A DNA stretch of 64,000 nt. Source: Falsiruegeria litorea R37 (GTDB lineage Bacteria; Pseudomonadota; Alphaproteobacteria; Rhodobacterales; Rhodobacteraceae). Both the position numbers and the translations under genes were made by a program. The stretch is taken from the NCBI RefSeq assembly GCF_900172225.1, contig NZ_FWFO01000002.1, positions 1 through 64,000 on the forward strand, in the 5' to 3' direction. Shown here in pieces: positions 43,519 through 52,917 of the stretch. Each line of letters starts with the position of its first letter. The first letter of the stretch is position 1. The notes beneath the pieces are model-generated. The model searched no databases. It was not told where the DNA came from and saw only the letters and a program-made list of their open reading frames with translations.

Positions 43519-44525
43519 TTGGGGTCCTCCAGAATGGAAACGGGGGCGGGCGGCACCTGAAAGGCGGGACCGCGAAATGGGGTGATCAAGGCGTGTATGA
43601 TCAGATCGCGCAAGAACCAGTCGGGGTCGGCCTGTGGTTTGCGCTGCGCCAACCTGCGCAACCGCCAGAGTGTTCCGGCCGCAATCAGGCCAAGGGTAGA
43701 CAGCGCAGTGTAGAACGCGCCGTGGCTTTTGCTGAGATAGCGAAGCCTGGAATCGAACCAATATTGCGGCGTGCGGGCCCAGGTCTTCATGCCTGTGCTG
43801 GCCGAGCCGATGTGAACCACATGGCTGTCGGGCTGGTAATGGGTCGTCCACCCGTGCGCCAAGGCCCGTCGGCTCAGGTCGGTTTCTTCGAAGTAGAGAA
43901 AGAACTTTTCGTCAAACCCACCGGTCGCCTCGATCACCTCTTGCTTGATCATCAGGCTGGCGCCAGCGGTCCAGTCGACGCGGGTAGGGCCCGAGGGTTG
44001 GGGCAGCGGCACGATCGAGTTCTTGAGCATCTGGCTGATCGCGCCGGTACGGGCGGCACCTTCGAACTCTCCGGCGATCGAGGGGAAGCGGAAGGCGGTT
44101 GTATGCGTGATGCCATCGGGGCCTTTGATGTGGCTGCCCACCAGGCCGGCCGTCGGGTTGGTTTGCAGGAAATCGCGTAACACCTCGATGGCGCCGGGTT
44201 CAGGCCAGGCGTCCGAGTTCAGCAGATAGTAATAATCCGGCGCAGCCCCTGACGACAGCCCGGCCCGCATGCCAAAATTCATGCCTGCCCCAAAGCCCCC
44301 GTTCCAGCCACTTTGAAGGACCCGCAATCGCCCCCCCTGTGTCCACCCCTTTTCCTGCGCGGCTTGGTACAATGCTTCGAACGAGCCATCTCCCGAGGCA
44401 TTGTCGACGACCACAATCTCACCCTTCAGCCCGGCCATTTCACGCAGCGCGGCTTCGCAGGCCTGCAGCGTCAGCTCGGGCGTGCGATAGTTCAGGATGA
44501 TTGTCAGGACCGTCTGTTCTGCCAT
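43515..44525 (-). CDS. Glycosyltransferase family 2 (rhamnosyltransferase-like)
   Basis: A 336-residue GT-A enzyme beginning MAEQTVLTIILNYRTPEL. It has VVVDNASGDGS, NGGFGAGMNFGM, the metal-binding YLLNSDAWPEPG and the region FDEKFFLYFEETDLSRRALAHGW, the pattern of WbbL-like rhamnosyltransferases. A hydrophobic C-terminal segment may anchor it. It lies 5 bases after the PKS stop and overlaps the NRPS start, placing a sugar transfer step between the two megasynthase genes. Rhamnose as donor is only a family tendency. Confidence 0.9.
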   Translation of the reverse strand: MAEQTVLTIILNYRTPELTLQACEAALREMAGLKGEIVVVDNASGDGSFEALYQAAQEKGWTQGGRLRVLQSGWNGGFGAGMNFGMRAGLSSGAAPDYYYLLNSDAWPEPGAIEVLRDFLQTNPTAGLVGSHIKGPDGITHTTAFRFPSIAGEFEGAARTGAISQMLKNSIVPLPQPSGPTRVDWTAGASLMIKQEVIEATGGFDEKFFLYFEETDLSRRALAHGWTTHYQPDSHVVHIGSASTGMKTWARTPQYWFDSRLRYLSKSHGAFYTALSTLGLIAAGTLWRLRRLAQRKPQADPDWFLRDLIIHALITPFRGPAFQVPPAPVSILEDPK

Positions 44526-44530
44526 GTGGG

Positions 44531-47500
44531 TTACTCGGCCGCCGTCGCGTTTGACCAGGCGCCGTCCTTGCCTGAATGGCGGGCATCGGCCTGATCCAGA
44601 TAGCTGCGCAGTTTCTCGGCCAGGACCGAGACATTGGGCACCAGCACCATGCTGTCGTGATCACCTGTAACCTCGACAACCTCGATCTTGGGCGCCCATT
44701 TGCCCCAGTCGTTGTCGGCAAACACGTATTCCCGTTCAGAGCTCACCCATTTCCCTCCGCTGACCTTCCAATGCTTGTCCAGTGGCGGGCGGAACAAGGT
44801 TAGCGGGCCATCCCAGGGTTTGACTTGATAAATCTCGATGGCTGCGCGAAAAGCCAGTTCGACCTTCACGTTGTTGAACGCTGTGGCGACGTTTTCTTCG
44901 GGGCGCGGTGCATTGCGCTTGCGCAGTTCCCACTCCCACCGGTTTCGGGCCCATTCGCTGAAATAGCCGGGGCCCTTGCGCTTGAATTCATGGAGCTTGA
45001 TCAGCGCCTTGTCGGGACGGCTCAGCGACGGGCGCACGGGAAGTGGCGAGTCCAGAAGTGCCAGAACCGATACCTCTTCGCCTGCCGCTTTGAGTTGTTG
45101 CGCCATCTCATAGGCGGTGATGCCGCCGCCCGAGAAACCGCTTAACATATAGGGGCCATGTGGCTGCACTTGCCGCAGTTCTTCGACATAGGCGCGGGCC
45201 GCGTCGACAAGATCGTGGTGCGGGTCTTCGTCGCCGATCAATCCGCGCGCCTGAAGGCCAAAGACCGGACGATCACGCCCCAGCATCAAGGCCAAGTGAC
45301 GCAGGTTCAGCACATTGCCGCCCATGCCGGCCACCAGGAAGAAGGGCGTCGCAGTGGTCTGTTCACCCTGATGAAGGGGAACCAGATGTTTGAAATTGGG
45401 CTGATCGCTTGTCGTGCTTCCCTCGCCCGGTGTGCTTACATCGCCCACGCGCGCGGCAATTCGCTCGGCGATCCGGGCGACGCTTGGGGCCTCAAACAAG
45501 ACCGAGATGGGGAACTCTACCTGATAGGTGCGGTTGATCTGCGCAAAGAGGCGCACCGCGATCAACGAGTGACCGCCCAAATCAAAGAAGCTGTCCTGTG
45601 TGCCGACCTGGCTGACCCCCAGAAGCGTTTCAAAGAAGCCTGCAAGCGTCTTTTCAATCTCGGTCTCAGGGGCAACATATTCGGTGTCGAGGTTGGGCCG
45701 CTCAAAGCTCTGCCCCTCGTCCGTCGGGCTTTCGGACACGGCGTCGGCCTGCTGGATCAACCCTTGCAGATCCAGCGAGCTGAGCACCACCTGCGGACAC
45801 CCGGCCGCAATGGCCCGGCGCAGAGCTTCGGGGCCTTCTTCGGCGCGAATTCCCTGGGCAATCTGTCGATGCAGGCGCTGTTCTTCTGGTGAAAGCGGCG
45901 TGTCCATCCCACGCGCGATCAGACCCAGATAGGCCGCAGTGGCGTCAACGGTTTCCGGTGCCTCAAGGTTCAGAGCTTCGGTCAGGCGTTTCATCTGAAA
46001 GCCTTCGATTTCGACACAGACCGCGCCCTGCGCGTCAAATAATGTGACGTTGAAAGAGGCAAATCCGCCAATGGGCGTGACCTCGGGTGACAGGCGCACC
46101 CAGCTGCGCAGATCCGCGGGCAGCGCGGCATGGACGCGCAGGCTGCGATAGGACACGGGCACCCATAGCGCGTCGTTGTCATAGCCATCCACAAGAGAGA
46201 TGGCCCATCCCGTAGCCAGATCCATCAAGCCCGGGTGCAGCTGATACCCCTGTACCAAATCACTACCAAAGACGTCCGGCAACACAAGGCGGGCGACGCC
46301 TTCGCCATCGCCAAAGGCGGTGCTGCGCACGACATGCCAGCGGGGACCAAAGTTCAGGTGCCGCTCTTGGGGAGACCGCAAGCGGCCCTCGGCCGGCGCG
46401 GTCTCGGTTTTGGGGCAGCGGGCGGCGATCTGGGACAAAACGACCGGCTCTGGTGCAATCTCGGGCAACAGGGTCAAGGTGGCTTGTGCATTCAACACAT
46501 AGCCATCACCCGTTGAACTGTGCACGGTGAAGGCGATGGTGTCGGCCTTCTGCTCCAGCCTGACAAGAGTTTCGCGCGGCTGACCCGGCTTGACCTCCAG
46601 CGGACGGAAAAAGAACAGGTCGCGGACCTCATACGGGACGGTGATCCCGTGTGCCTTGAGCGCTTGGGCCGCCAGTTCGATATAGCCCGTGCCGGGCATC
46701 AGCGCGGTGCCATCGCGGGTGCGGTGTTCATCCAGAACCCAATGTTCATCAAGAGAGAACGCCGACACAAAGATGCGGTTGCCGTCGGCATCAAATCCCA
46801 TCTCGTCCAGCAAGGGCAGTTCGATGACCTCGCGTTCGGTCGGTTGAGCTCCCCCGGTGCGAGCTGACATGGCATCGGCGGCCATGCCCACATCGGCCCA
46901 AACGCCCCAGTTCACCGCAACCACGCGGGTCGCCGCATTACGTCGCGAGCGCGCCCAAGCGTTGAGGTATTCGTTGGCGGCCACATAATCCACCTGACCC
47001 GCAGGACGGGTGGCGGTCGAGGATGAGGCAAAGAGCACCATCAGTTCCAGCATGCCATCGGGGAACAGGGTGTTCAGAACCTGTAACCCGTTGACCTTGG
47101 GGGCCAGCACTTGCTGGATTTCCGCTTCGCTCTTGGTCGCGATCAGACTGTCAGCGATATGGCCTGCTGCATGGATCACACCGTTCAGCGCGCCAAATCG
47201 TTCTTCGGCTTGGTGCGCGGCGGCGCGCATTTGGTCGATGTTGCAGACGTCCGCGGCCACGGCCATAACCTGGCCCGTCTTGATCCCTTGCAACTGTCGC
47301 AACGCGGCAATGCGGCGCGCGATGCGGTCGTTGGGGCTGTGGCTGCGCAGGTAGTTGTCCCACTCCTCTGTCGCGGGCAGAGCATCGCGCGAAAGCAGCA
47401 CCACATTGGCGCCATTGTTGCGCATCAGATCCGCCGCCAGCGTCAGGCCAATGCCGCCAAACCCACCAGTGATCAGATAGGTGCCGCCATCAGTGAACAC

Positions 47501-50500
47501 TGGCCGCTCGGGCGCATCCAACGGCAAACGCTTGTAACTCTGCCCGAACCGTTGGTTGCCCCGCAAGGCGGCGACGGTGTTGCCGGGTTCTGACAGCAGT
47601 TCTTCGAGGATTCGATTGGTCAGCCCATCATCGCCCAAAGGCGACGGTTTGCGTCCGCGAGACCAAAAGCCTGCCGCCTCAACCTCGGGCAGGTCGATGT
47701 CGATGGTGGCACAGGTGACACCGGGCATTTCGTGGGGAAGGACCCCGGCGGGGCCTGCGATGGTGGCTTTTTCCGGATAGGGGAGCGCCTCGCCGCGCAC
47801 CTGCGCGGCACCGGTGGTGAAGACGGCGATGTGCAGGGTATCTGGCAGTTCGACGCTGGTCAGCGCCTGCGCCAATGAGGTCAGGCTCAGAAAACCCTGT
47901 TCCATGTTACGGTCGTAAAAGCTGTGACCAGGGCGGAAGGTTTCCGTGCGTGTCACCAACCAGAAGTGACCGATCCGATCGGGCAGACGGTCTGCCTCGG
48001 TCAGGTGATGCAGCAGGCTGTCATACCCGTGCCGCCCCTGTTCCGGTGGGACCTGATACAGATCTTCGCCTAGTTTGGCATAGGTGTCGCCCGCGCGCAC
48101 CCGCGTGACGGAATGACCGGCAGACGTAAGGCGTTCAATGGCTGGTGCCGCGACGCCTGCATCGTCCTCAAAAATCAGCCAGTTGAGCGGGGTGGTCTCG
48201 TCCAGCTCGGTTTCGACGTCCACATCGCATTCTGCCAGACGCGGTCGCCATGCGGGACGCCAGCCCCAATCGTTCAGGTCCTCTGCGCGTTTCAGGGCCG
48301 GAACGGTGGCGCGCGCGGTTTGCGTGCCGGGTTCGATGAAATACCGGCTGCGCTGGAACGCATAGGTGGGCAGCGGCAGGCGGTGGCGCTTGGCTTCGCC
48401 CCAAATCTGGGCCCAATCGGCATTGACCCCGCAGGCCCAAAGCCGCCCGATCACTTGCAGGAAATAGGCGTCATCGGCGGTGTTCTGATCCGGGTGACGC
48501 AATGAGCTGAGCACCTGTCCCGGGGACACGGCATCTGCCATCTGCGCCAGCGAGCTCAGCGCTTTGCCGGGGCCGACCTCAAGGAACACCCGCGCAGGTG
48601 TGTCGGCCAGCGTGTCGATGCAATCGGCGAAATGCACGGTGTTGCGCAGCTGCCCGACCCAATAGTCGGGATCGGTGGCCTGCTCGGCGGTCAGAACCTG
48701 TCCGGTGCGGTTTGACAGCACTTGCATCTGTGGCGGGTTGAGCACGATGCTTTGCAAAAATGCACGATAATCGGCCAAAATCGGCTCCAGCATCCGCGAA
48801 TGTGCTGCGATGTCGATGGCGATGCGCTGATGGTCAACATCTTGTGCTACCAAGGTCTCGGCCAACTGATCCAGGGCCTCTTGCGGGCCGCTCACAGCGG
48901 TCAGGCGCGGGGCGTTGACCGAGGCGATGTCCAGATCGTCGCCAATCAGCGCCTCGACCTTGGTCAAAGGAAGCGAGATCGACAGCATGCCGCCGGCAGG
49001 CACCGTATCGAACAGACGCCCCCGCAGCAGGATCAGGTCGATGCAATCCTCGAACGAGATGACGCCCGCCAGGCAGGCAGCGGTATTTTCGCCCATGGAA
49101 TGACCCACCAAAGCGGCGGGTTTCACGCCCCAGTCGACCCAGAGCTGAGCCAGAGCATATTCGACGATCATGATCAGGGGCAGCTGAACCGAGGGTCGGG
49201 TCAGCTTGGCGTCAGCCTCGGCGGTATCGCCTTCGGGCAGCCAGATGGCGCGGATGTCATAGTCGAGCTGCTTTTGCAGATGCTCCAGCCCGCGATCCAT
49301 CCAGTCGGCAAAGACCGGCTCTGTCTCATAAAGGTCACGCGCCATCCCCGCATATTGCGCGCCGCCGCCGGGGAACATGAACACCGTGTCGGGCGTGCCA
49401 GGCAGGGCGTCATGGGTGAACACCTGCTGAGGGTCATTGTTTGCCAGCATCTCCGCGGCATGCTCGGGCGTTTCGGCAACCAGCACGCGGCGTTTCTCAA
49501 ACGCGCGGCGGCCCTCTTTCAGGGTAAAGGCCACATCCGCCAGATCCAGGTCTGGATTGGCGCGCAGGTGCTCGGCCAATTGCTGCGCGTTGGCATCCAG
49601 CGCCGCGCGGGAGCGGGCCGAGAGACAGAGCACGTGGAAGGGAAAATCACTTTCCTCGGATGCGCCCCGGTCGGGGGCCTGTTCCAGGATTGTGTGCGCA
49701 TTGGTGCCGCCCACGCCAAGGGCGTTCACCGCTGCGCGGCGGGGGCCCCTGTGCGAGGTCCAGTCGCGCAAAGCGTCGTTCACCTTGAAGGGGGAGGTTT
49801 CAAAGTCGATCGCGGGGTTTGGTGCCTCATACCCCAGCGAAGGCGGGATCTGTTCGTGATGCAGCCCCAGTGTGGCTTTGGCCAGACCTGCGATGCCGGC
49901 CGCCGTATCCAAATGGCCGATGTTGGTTTTGACGGATCCGACGCGGCAGTACCCGATGTCGTCGGTCTGCGTCCGGTATGCCTCGGTCAGGGCCGAGATT
50001 TCGATGGGATCGCCCAGATAGGTGCCGGTGCCGTGGCATTCGACATAGTCGATGGTGTCTGGCGTGACCTTTGCGTCCTTCAATGCCGCCTGTACCGCCG
50101 CGGCCTGTCCGTCGACGCTTGGGGCCAGATAGCCCGCCTTGGCCGCACCGTCATTGTTGACCGCCGAGCCCTTGATCACCGCCCAGATATGATCGCCGTC
50201 GGCCACTGCATCCTCAAGTCGTCGCAGCGCCACAGCGCCCGAACCCGAGCCAAATACTGTTCCCTGCGCCCGGTGGTCGAAGGCATGGCAATGCCCACCC
50301 GGCGACAAGATTTCGTTTTCCTTGTACAGATACCCGCGCCCCTGCGGCAGTTCGATGGTCACGCCACCGGCAAGCGCCATGTCAACCTCGCCATCACGCA
50401 GCGCCTTGCAGCCATAGTGGATGGCCACGAGCGAGGTGGAACAGGCGGTCTGGATGTTGATCGACGGCCCTTTGAGGTCGAAGACATGGCTGACTCGGGT

Positions 50501-50989
50501 CGACAGGAAATCCTTGTCGTTACCGGTATGGCGCAACAGGAACATGCCCGTTTCATCCACCAGGCCGGGGTTCGAGCAGATGTTGAAATAGAAATAGCTG
50601 CCCATGCCGCAGCCCGCATAAACACCGATCGCTCCGGGGATGCTTTCGGGCGGATGACCAGCATCCTCCATCGCTTCCCAGGCAACTTCAAGGAACTTGC
50701 GGTGCTGAGGATCAAGGATCGCGGCCTCTTTTGGGCTGAAGCCAAAGAATTCGGCGTCAAAATCGGCGAACCTCTCGAGCAGGGCGGCCGAGGGCACATA
50801 ATTGGGGTCGGCCAAAAGCGCGGGATCTTCGCCAGCGGCCAGCAGGGCCTCTTCGCTTAGGGGTTGAATGGATTCCACGCCATCGCGCAGATTGCGCCAA
50901 AACTCAGAGGTTGAGGCAGCTCCGGGCACGCACAAAGACATGCCTACAATGGCGATATCGCCGGAAAACTTATCTGTACCTGTTACCAT
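44531..50989 (-). CDS. Type I polyketide synthase, KS-AT-KR-DH-ACP-TE
   Basis: A 2152-residue single-module PKS. The ATG at 50989 is preferred; a TTG at 51010 would add seven residues without a ribosome site. Domains in order: ketosynthase (about 10-435; Cys183 in TACSTS, His in ECHGTGT and NIGH); acyltransferase (530-850; Ser631 in GHSMGE; IAAHS gives no clear extender preference); ketoreductase (NADP motif LITGGFGGIG near 1170, catalytic Tyr in VDYVAANEYL); dehydratase (1405-1690; His1422 in EHRTRDGTALMPG); acyl carrier protein (Ser1808 in GGHSL); thioesterase (1880-2135; Ser1953 in GFSGGG). Having the KR ahead of the DH is unusual for a modular PKS. The C-terminal TE makes it the releasing enzyme, so it should act after the NRPS. 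Confidence 0.92.
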   Translation of the reverse strand: MVTGTDKFSGDIAIVGMSLCVPGAASTSEFWRNLRDGVESIQPLSEEALLAAGEDPALLADPNYVPSAALLERFADFDAEFFGFSPKEAAILDPQHRKFLEVAWEAMEDAGHPPESIPGAIGVYAGCGMGSYFYFNICSNPGLVDETGMFLLRHTGNDKDFLSTRVSHVFDLKGPSINIQTACSTSLVAIHYGCKALRDGEVDMALAGGVTIELPQGRGYLYKENEILSPGGHCHAFDHRAQGTVFGSGSGAVALRRLEDAVADGDHIWAVIKGSAVNNDGAAKAGYLAPSVDGQAAAVQAALKDAKVTPDTIDYVECHGTGTYLGDPIEISALTEAYRTQTDDIGYCRVGSVKTNIGHLDTAAGIAGLAKATLGLHHEQIPPSLGYEAPNPAIDFETSPFKVNDALRDWTSHRGPRRAAVNALGVGGTNAHTILEQAPDRGASEESDFPFHVLCLSARSRAALDANAQQLAEHLRANPDLDLADVAFTLKEGRRAFEKRRVLVAETPEHAAEMLANNDPQQVFTHDALPGTPDTVFMFPGGGAQYAGMARDLYETEPVFADWMDRGLEHLQKQLDYDIRAIWLPEGDTAEADAKLTRPSVQLPLIMIVEYALAQLWVDWGVKPAALVGHSMGENTAACLAGVISFEDCIDLILLRGRLFDTVPAGGMLSISLPLTKVEALIGDDLDIASVNAPRLTAVSGPQEALDQLAETLVAQDVDHQRIAIDIAAHSRMLEPILADYRAFLQSIVLNPPQMQVLSNRTGQVLTAEQATDPDYWVGQLRNTVHFADCIDTLADTPARVFLEVGPGKALSSLAQMADAVSPGQVLSSLRHPDQNTADDAYFLQVIGRLWACGVNADWAQIWGEAKRHRLPLPTYAFQRSRYFIEPGTQTARATVPALKRAEDLNDWGWRPAWRPRLAECDVDVETELDETTPLNWLIFEDDAGVAAPAIERLTSAGHSVTRVRAGDTYAKLGEDLYQVPPEQGRHGYDSLLHHLTEADRLPDRIGHFWLVTRTETFRPGHSFYDRNMEQGFLSLTSLAQALTSVELPDTLHIAVFTTGAAQVRGEALPYPEKATIAGPAGVLPHEMPGVTCATIDIDLPEVEAAGFWSRGRKPSPLGDDGLTNRILEELLSEPGNTVAALRGNQRFGQSYKRLPLDAPERPVFTDGGTYLITGGFGGIGLTLAADLMRNNGANVVLLSRDALPATEEWDNYLRSHSPNDRIARRIAALRQLQGIKTGQVMAVAADVCNIDQMRAAAHQAEERFGALNGVIHAAGHIADSLIATKSEAEIQQVLAPKVNGLQVLNTLFPDGMLELMVLFASSSTATRPAGQVDYVAANEYLNAWARSRRNAATRVVAVNWGVWADVGMAADAMSARTGGAQPTEREVIELPLLDEMGFDADGNRIFVSAFSLDEHWVLDEHRTRDGTALMPGTGYIELAAQALKAHGITVPYEVRDLFFFRPLEVKPGQPRETLVRLEQKADTIAFTVHSSTGDGYVLNAQATLTLLPEIAPEPVVLSQIAARCPKTETAPAEGRLRSPQERHLNFGPRWHVVRSTAFGDGEGVARLVLPDVFGSDLVQGYQLHPGLMDLATGWAISLVDGYDNDALWVPVSYRSLRVHAALPADLRSWVRLSPEVTPIGGFASFNVTLFDAQGAVCVEIEGFQMKRLTEALNLEAPETVDATAAYLGLIARGMDTPLSPEEQRLHRQIAQGIRAEEGPEALRRAIAAGCPQVVLSSLDLQGLIQQADAVSESPTDEGQSFERPNLDTEYVAPETEIEKTLAGFFETLLGVSQVGTQDSFFDLGGHSLIAVRLFAQINRTYQVEFPISVLFEAPSVARIAERIAARVGDVSTPGEGSTTSDQPNFKHLVPLHQGEQTTATPFFLVAGMGGNVLNLRHLALMLGRDRPVFGLQARGLIGDEDPHHDLVDAARAYVEELRQVQPHGPYMLSGFSGGGITAYEMAQQLKAAGEEVSVLALLDSPLPVRPSLSRPDKALIKLHEFKRKGPGYFSEWARNRWEWELRKRNAPRPEENVATAFNNVKVELAFRAAIEIYQVKPWDGPLTLFRPPLDKHWKVSGGKWVSSEREYVFADNDWGKWAPKIEVVEVTGDHDSMVLVPNVSVLAEKLRSYLDQADARHSGKDGAWSNATAAE

Positions 50990-51180
50990 AGCCTGACAAA
51001 ACGATCCCAAGTTCGTTCACATCAGCCCGCTCACCCTTGGATCAAACTAACCAAAGCGTGTGCAGGCCGAAAGCATTCAATTTTATCTATCCTCCTGCCA
51101 GAAGCCTAACGCACTGATAACGTGTCACAAAGCGTTTCAATGGTGTCGGGTATCCCCTCATGGCAGCAGAACAATTCCTT

Positions 51181-51224
51181 TGATCAGTGAATATTGTGGC
51201 GATATTGCGAACAATATGTGATCA
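51181..51224. promoter_or_regulatory. Imperfect dyad in the PKS upstream region
   Basis: In the 265-base gap between the PKS start and the ligase-like gene, ATATTGT (51191-51197) is matched by ACAATAT (51211-51217) across 13 bases. A TGATCA lies outside each arm (51181-51186 and 51219-51224), with the left one 3 bases out of register. The gap is AT-rich compared with the genes. It is a candidate operator or looped site for the NRPS-PKS operon; no regulator is identified. Confidence 0.35.
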
Positions 51225-51254
51225 ATAAAGACCTTCAGACAGGGGAAAATCCGG

Positions 51255-52718
51255 TCACAACAAACTGCGCTTTTCCGAGGCATTGACCGGTCGCCCGATA
51301 ACCGGACCCTTGTCGAAAAATAGTTTATCCTCAGGCGTTTCAGCCGGAAACCGCAATCGCTCAGCATAGCCCAGAACCGCCCCTGCACACAGCCACGTAA
51401 AAGGCGTTAGGGTGGCATTCAAGAGCATGTCCATCATGGTTGCGGCCAATATTATCGCAATTGGTGCCACAAAGGGCGAAAACTCGGCCGTTGGAATGCG
51501 TCTGGTGTACACGAACAGCAGAAGGATCGGCCCTGCAAGCAGGCCCATCTGCGCGATGTATCCCACCCAACCAAAGGTCCCGAAGACGATGATCCAGCTG
51601 CCATCGGGAACGGTCAGGATTTCGGCCGTCTCAGTGTGACGCACCAGATTGCGGCCCCAACCGCCCCATCCGAACCACGGTTTTTCGTGGGCGCGATCCA
51701 GCATCTGCTCTTCGTTGTCAAAGCGATATTGCAGCGATTGTGCGCGTGCTGCGCTGACGTCTTCGGCCTGAGCTACGATGGCATCCAGTGGGATGACGCC
51801 AAAGTTGCGCAGCATAGGATAGGTGATCGCGATCGAGGCTAAAACCAAAGCCAGCAGGATCTTGGTCCGCACGCCAAAGAACAGCATCACCGGCGTCAGC
51901 ACCAGACCATAGCTGAGAGAGGCCAGACTTTTGCAGGCATTCAGGACAAACAGCAGATAAAGCGTCGCCCCGCCCCAATAAAGCCGCGCCTCGTCTTTTG
52001 AGGCGCGGGCCAGAGCCGCCGCGGAAAGCAAGGCCGAGACAAAGAAAAACGCCAACCACAGCCCGTGAGGCAGAAACATGATCGGGCGGAACCCGCCTTC
52101 GCGGATCATCTGGCGGAAATCATGCTGAAAGAAGCCGTAGACGTAGATGTTGATGATCGGGCTGATGATCGTCTCAAGCAGAGCAGGCACAGAATAGACC
52201 AACCCCGCCACGGCAAGGGCCAGAATGATCTCGCGCAGGCCGGTGTCTGACGATAGATATGTCATCGCCAGAAAGAACGGCAGCAGCACGATGACCTGGT
52301 TGATCGTCACCGACAGCAGGTCGCGCACGCCCATGCCAGGCAGGTAATTCGTGATGAACCGGATCGGTTCGCTGCCTGCCAGCACCTCAAAGATCATCGG
52401 CTCGCGGTTGGTCAGTACCGTGGGGATCACCACCAGCATGAAAGTTGCCAGCAACATCTGCATGGACCAGGATTTTGGCCAGAACGACACCCGTTTGCGC
52501 GCAACGAAAACACAGCCCAACGTGGCACTGACGGCGGCGATGGAATCCTTGTTCATTGATGGGATCAGCGGCAAATCGAACTCGGCCACCGGGGGTAGGA
52601 TCAGGTAACCGCCCAGAATGCTCCAGATGATCGCTCGTTCGATGGGCAAACGCCGAAACAGGGCCACGCAGACAAGCGGCCATGTCATCAGCATCAGATA
52701 TGCGAACGCATTGGGCAT
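51255..52718 (-). CDS. O-antigen ligase/polymerase-like membrane protein (Wzy-like)
   Basis: A 487-residue polytopic membrane protein with about 11-12 hydrophobic segments. The recognisable O-antigen-ligase family stretch is the periplasmic-loop motif AHEKPWFGWGGWGRNLV near residue 350. In an exopolysaccharide locus with a flippase and chain-length protein this is the best candidate for the repeat-unit polymerase. A ligase attaching glycans to another acceptor is the alternative. It is on the same strand as the PKS but separated by 265 bases, and is divergent from the WecG/TagA-type gene. Confidence 0.8.
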   Translation of the reverse strand: MPNAFAYLMLMTWPLVCVALFRRLPIERAIIWSILGGYLILPPVAEFDLPLIPSMNKDSIAAVSATLGCVFVARKRVSFWPKSWSMQMLLATFMLVVIPTVLTNREPMIFEVLAGSEPIRFITNYLPGMGVRDLLSVTINQVIVLLPFFLAMTYLSSDTGLREIILALAVAGLVYSVPALLETIISPIINIYVYGFFQHDFRQMIREGGFRPIMFLPHGLWLAFFFVSALLSAAALARASKDEARLYWGGATLYLLFVLNACKSLASLSYGLVLTPVMLFFGVRTKILLALVLASIAITYPMLRNFGVIPLDAIVAQAEDVSAARAQSLQYRFDNEEQMLDRAHEKPWFGWGGWGRNLVRHTETAEILTVPDGSWIIVFGTFGWVGYIAQMGLLAGPILLLFVYTRRIPTAEFSPFVAPIAIILAATMMDMLLNATLTPFTWLCAGAVLGYAERLRFPAETPEDKLFFDKGPVIGRPVNASEKRSLL

Positions 52719-52917
52719 TTGGTTTGTTTACCGTTTTTTCGTTGGCCTTCAGACAGCATAGCAGCCTGGGCCAGTCCTGTCGCGGATAGCGGGGGATTTG
52801 GGCAAGGTGATGGCGACAATGGCACGGTTTTGAAGTGAAACAGGAATTGCGGGTGTCGGAACTGGTGCTCTGTCCCCGGTCTCGCTAAGCATTTGCCAAA
52901 AGGACAGGAGCATCCAG

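Noticed and set aside
43519-43851. N-terminal extension of the NRPS
   Set aside because: The extension lies inside the glycosyltransferase gene, reads as non-homologous Arg/Pro-rich sequence, and the ATG at 43518 has GGAGG upstream.
48722-50860. 712-codon plus-strand open frame inside the PKS
   Set aside because: It is antisense to conserved KS and AT coding sequence; long antisense frames are expected at this GC content.
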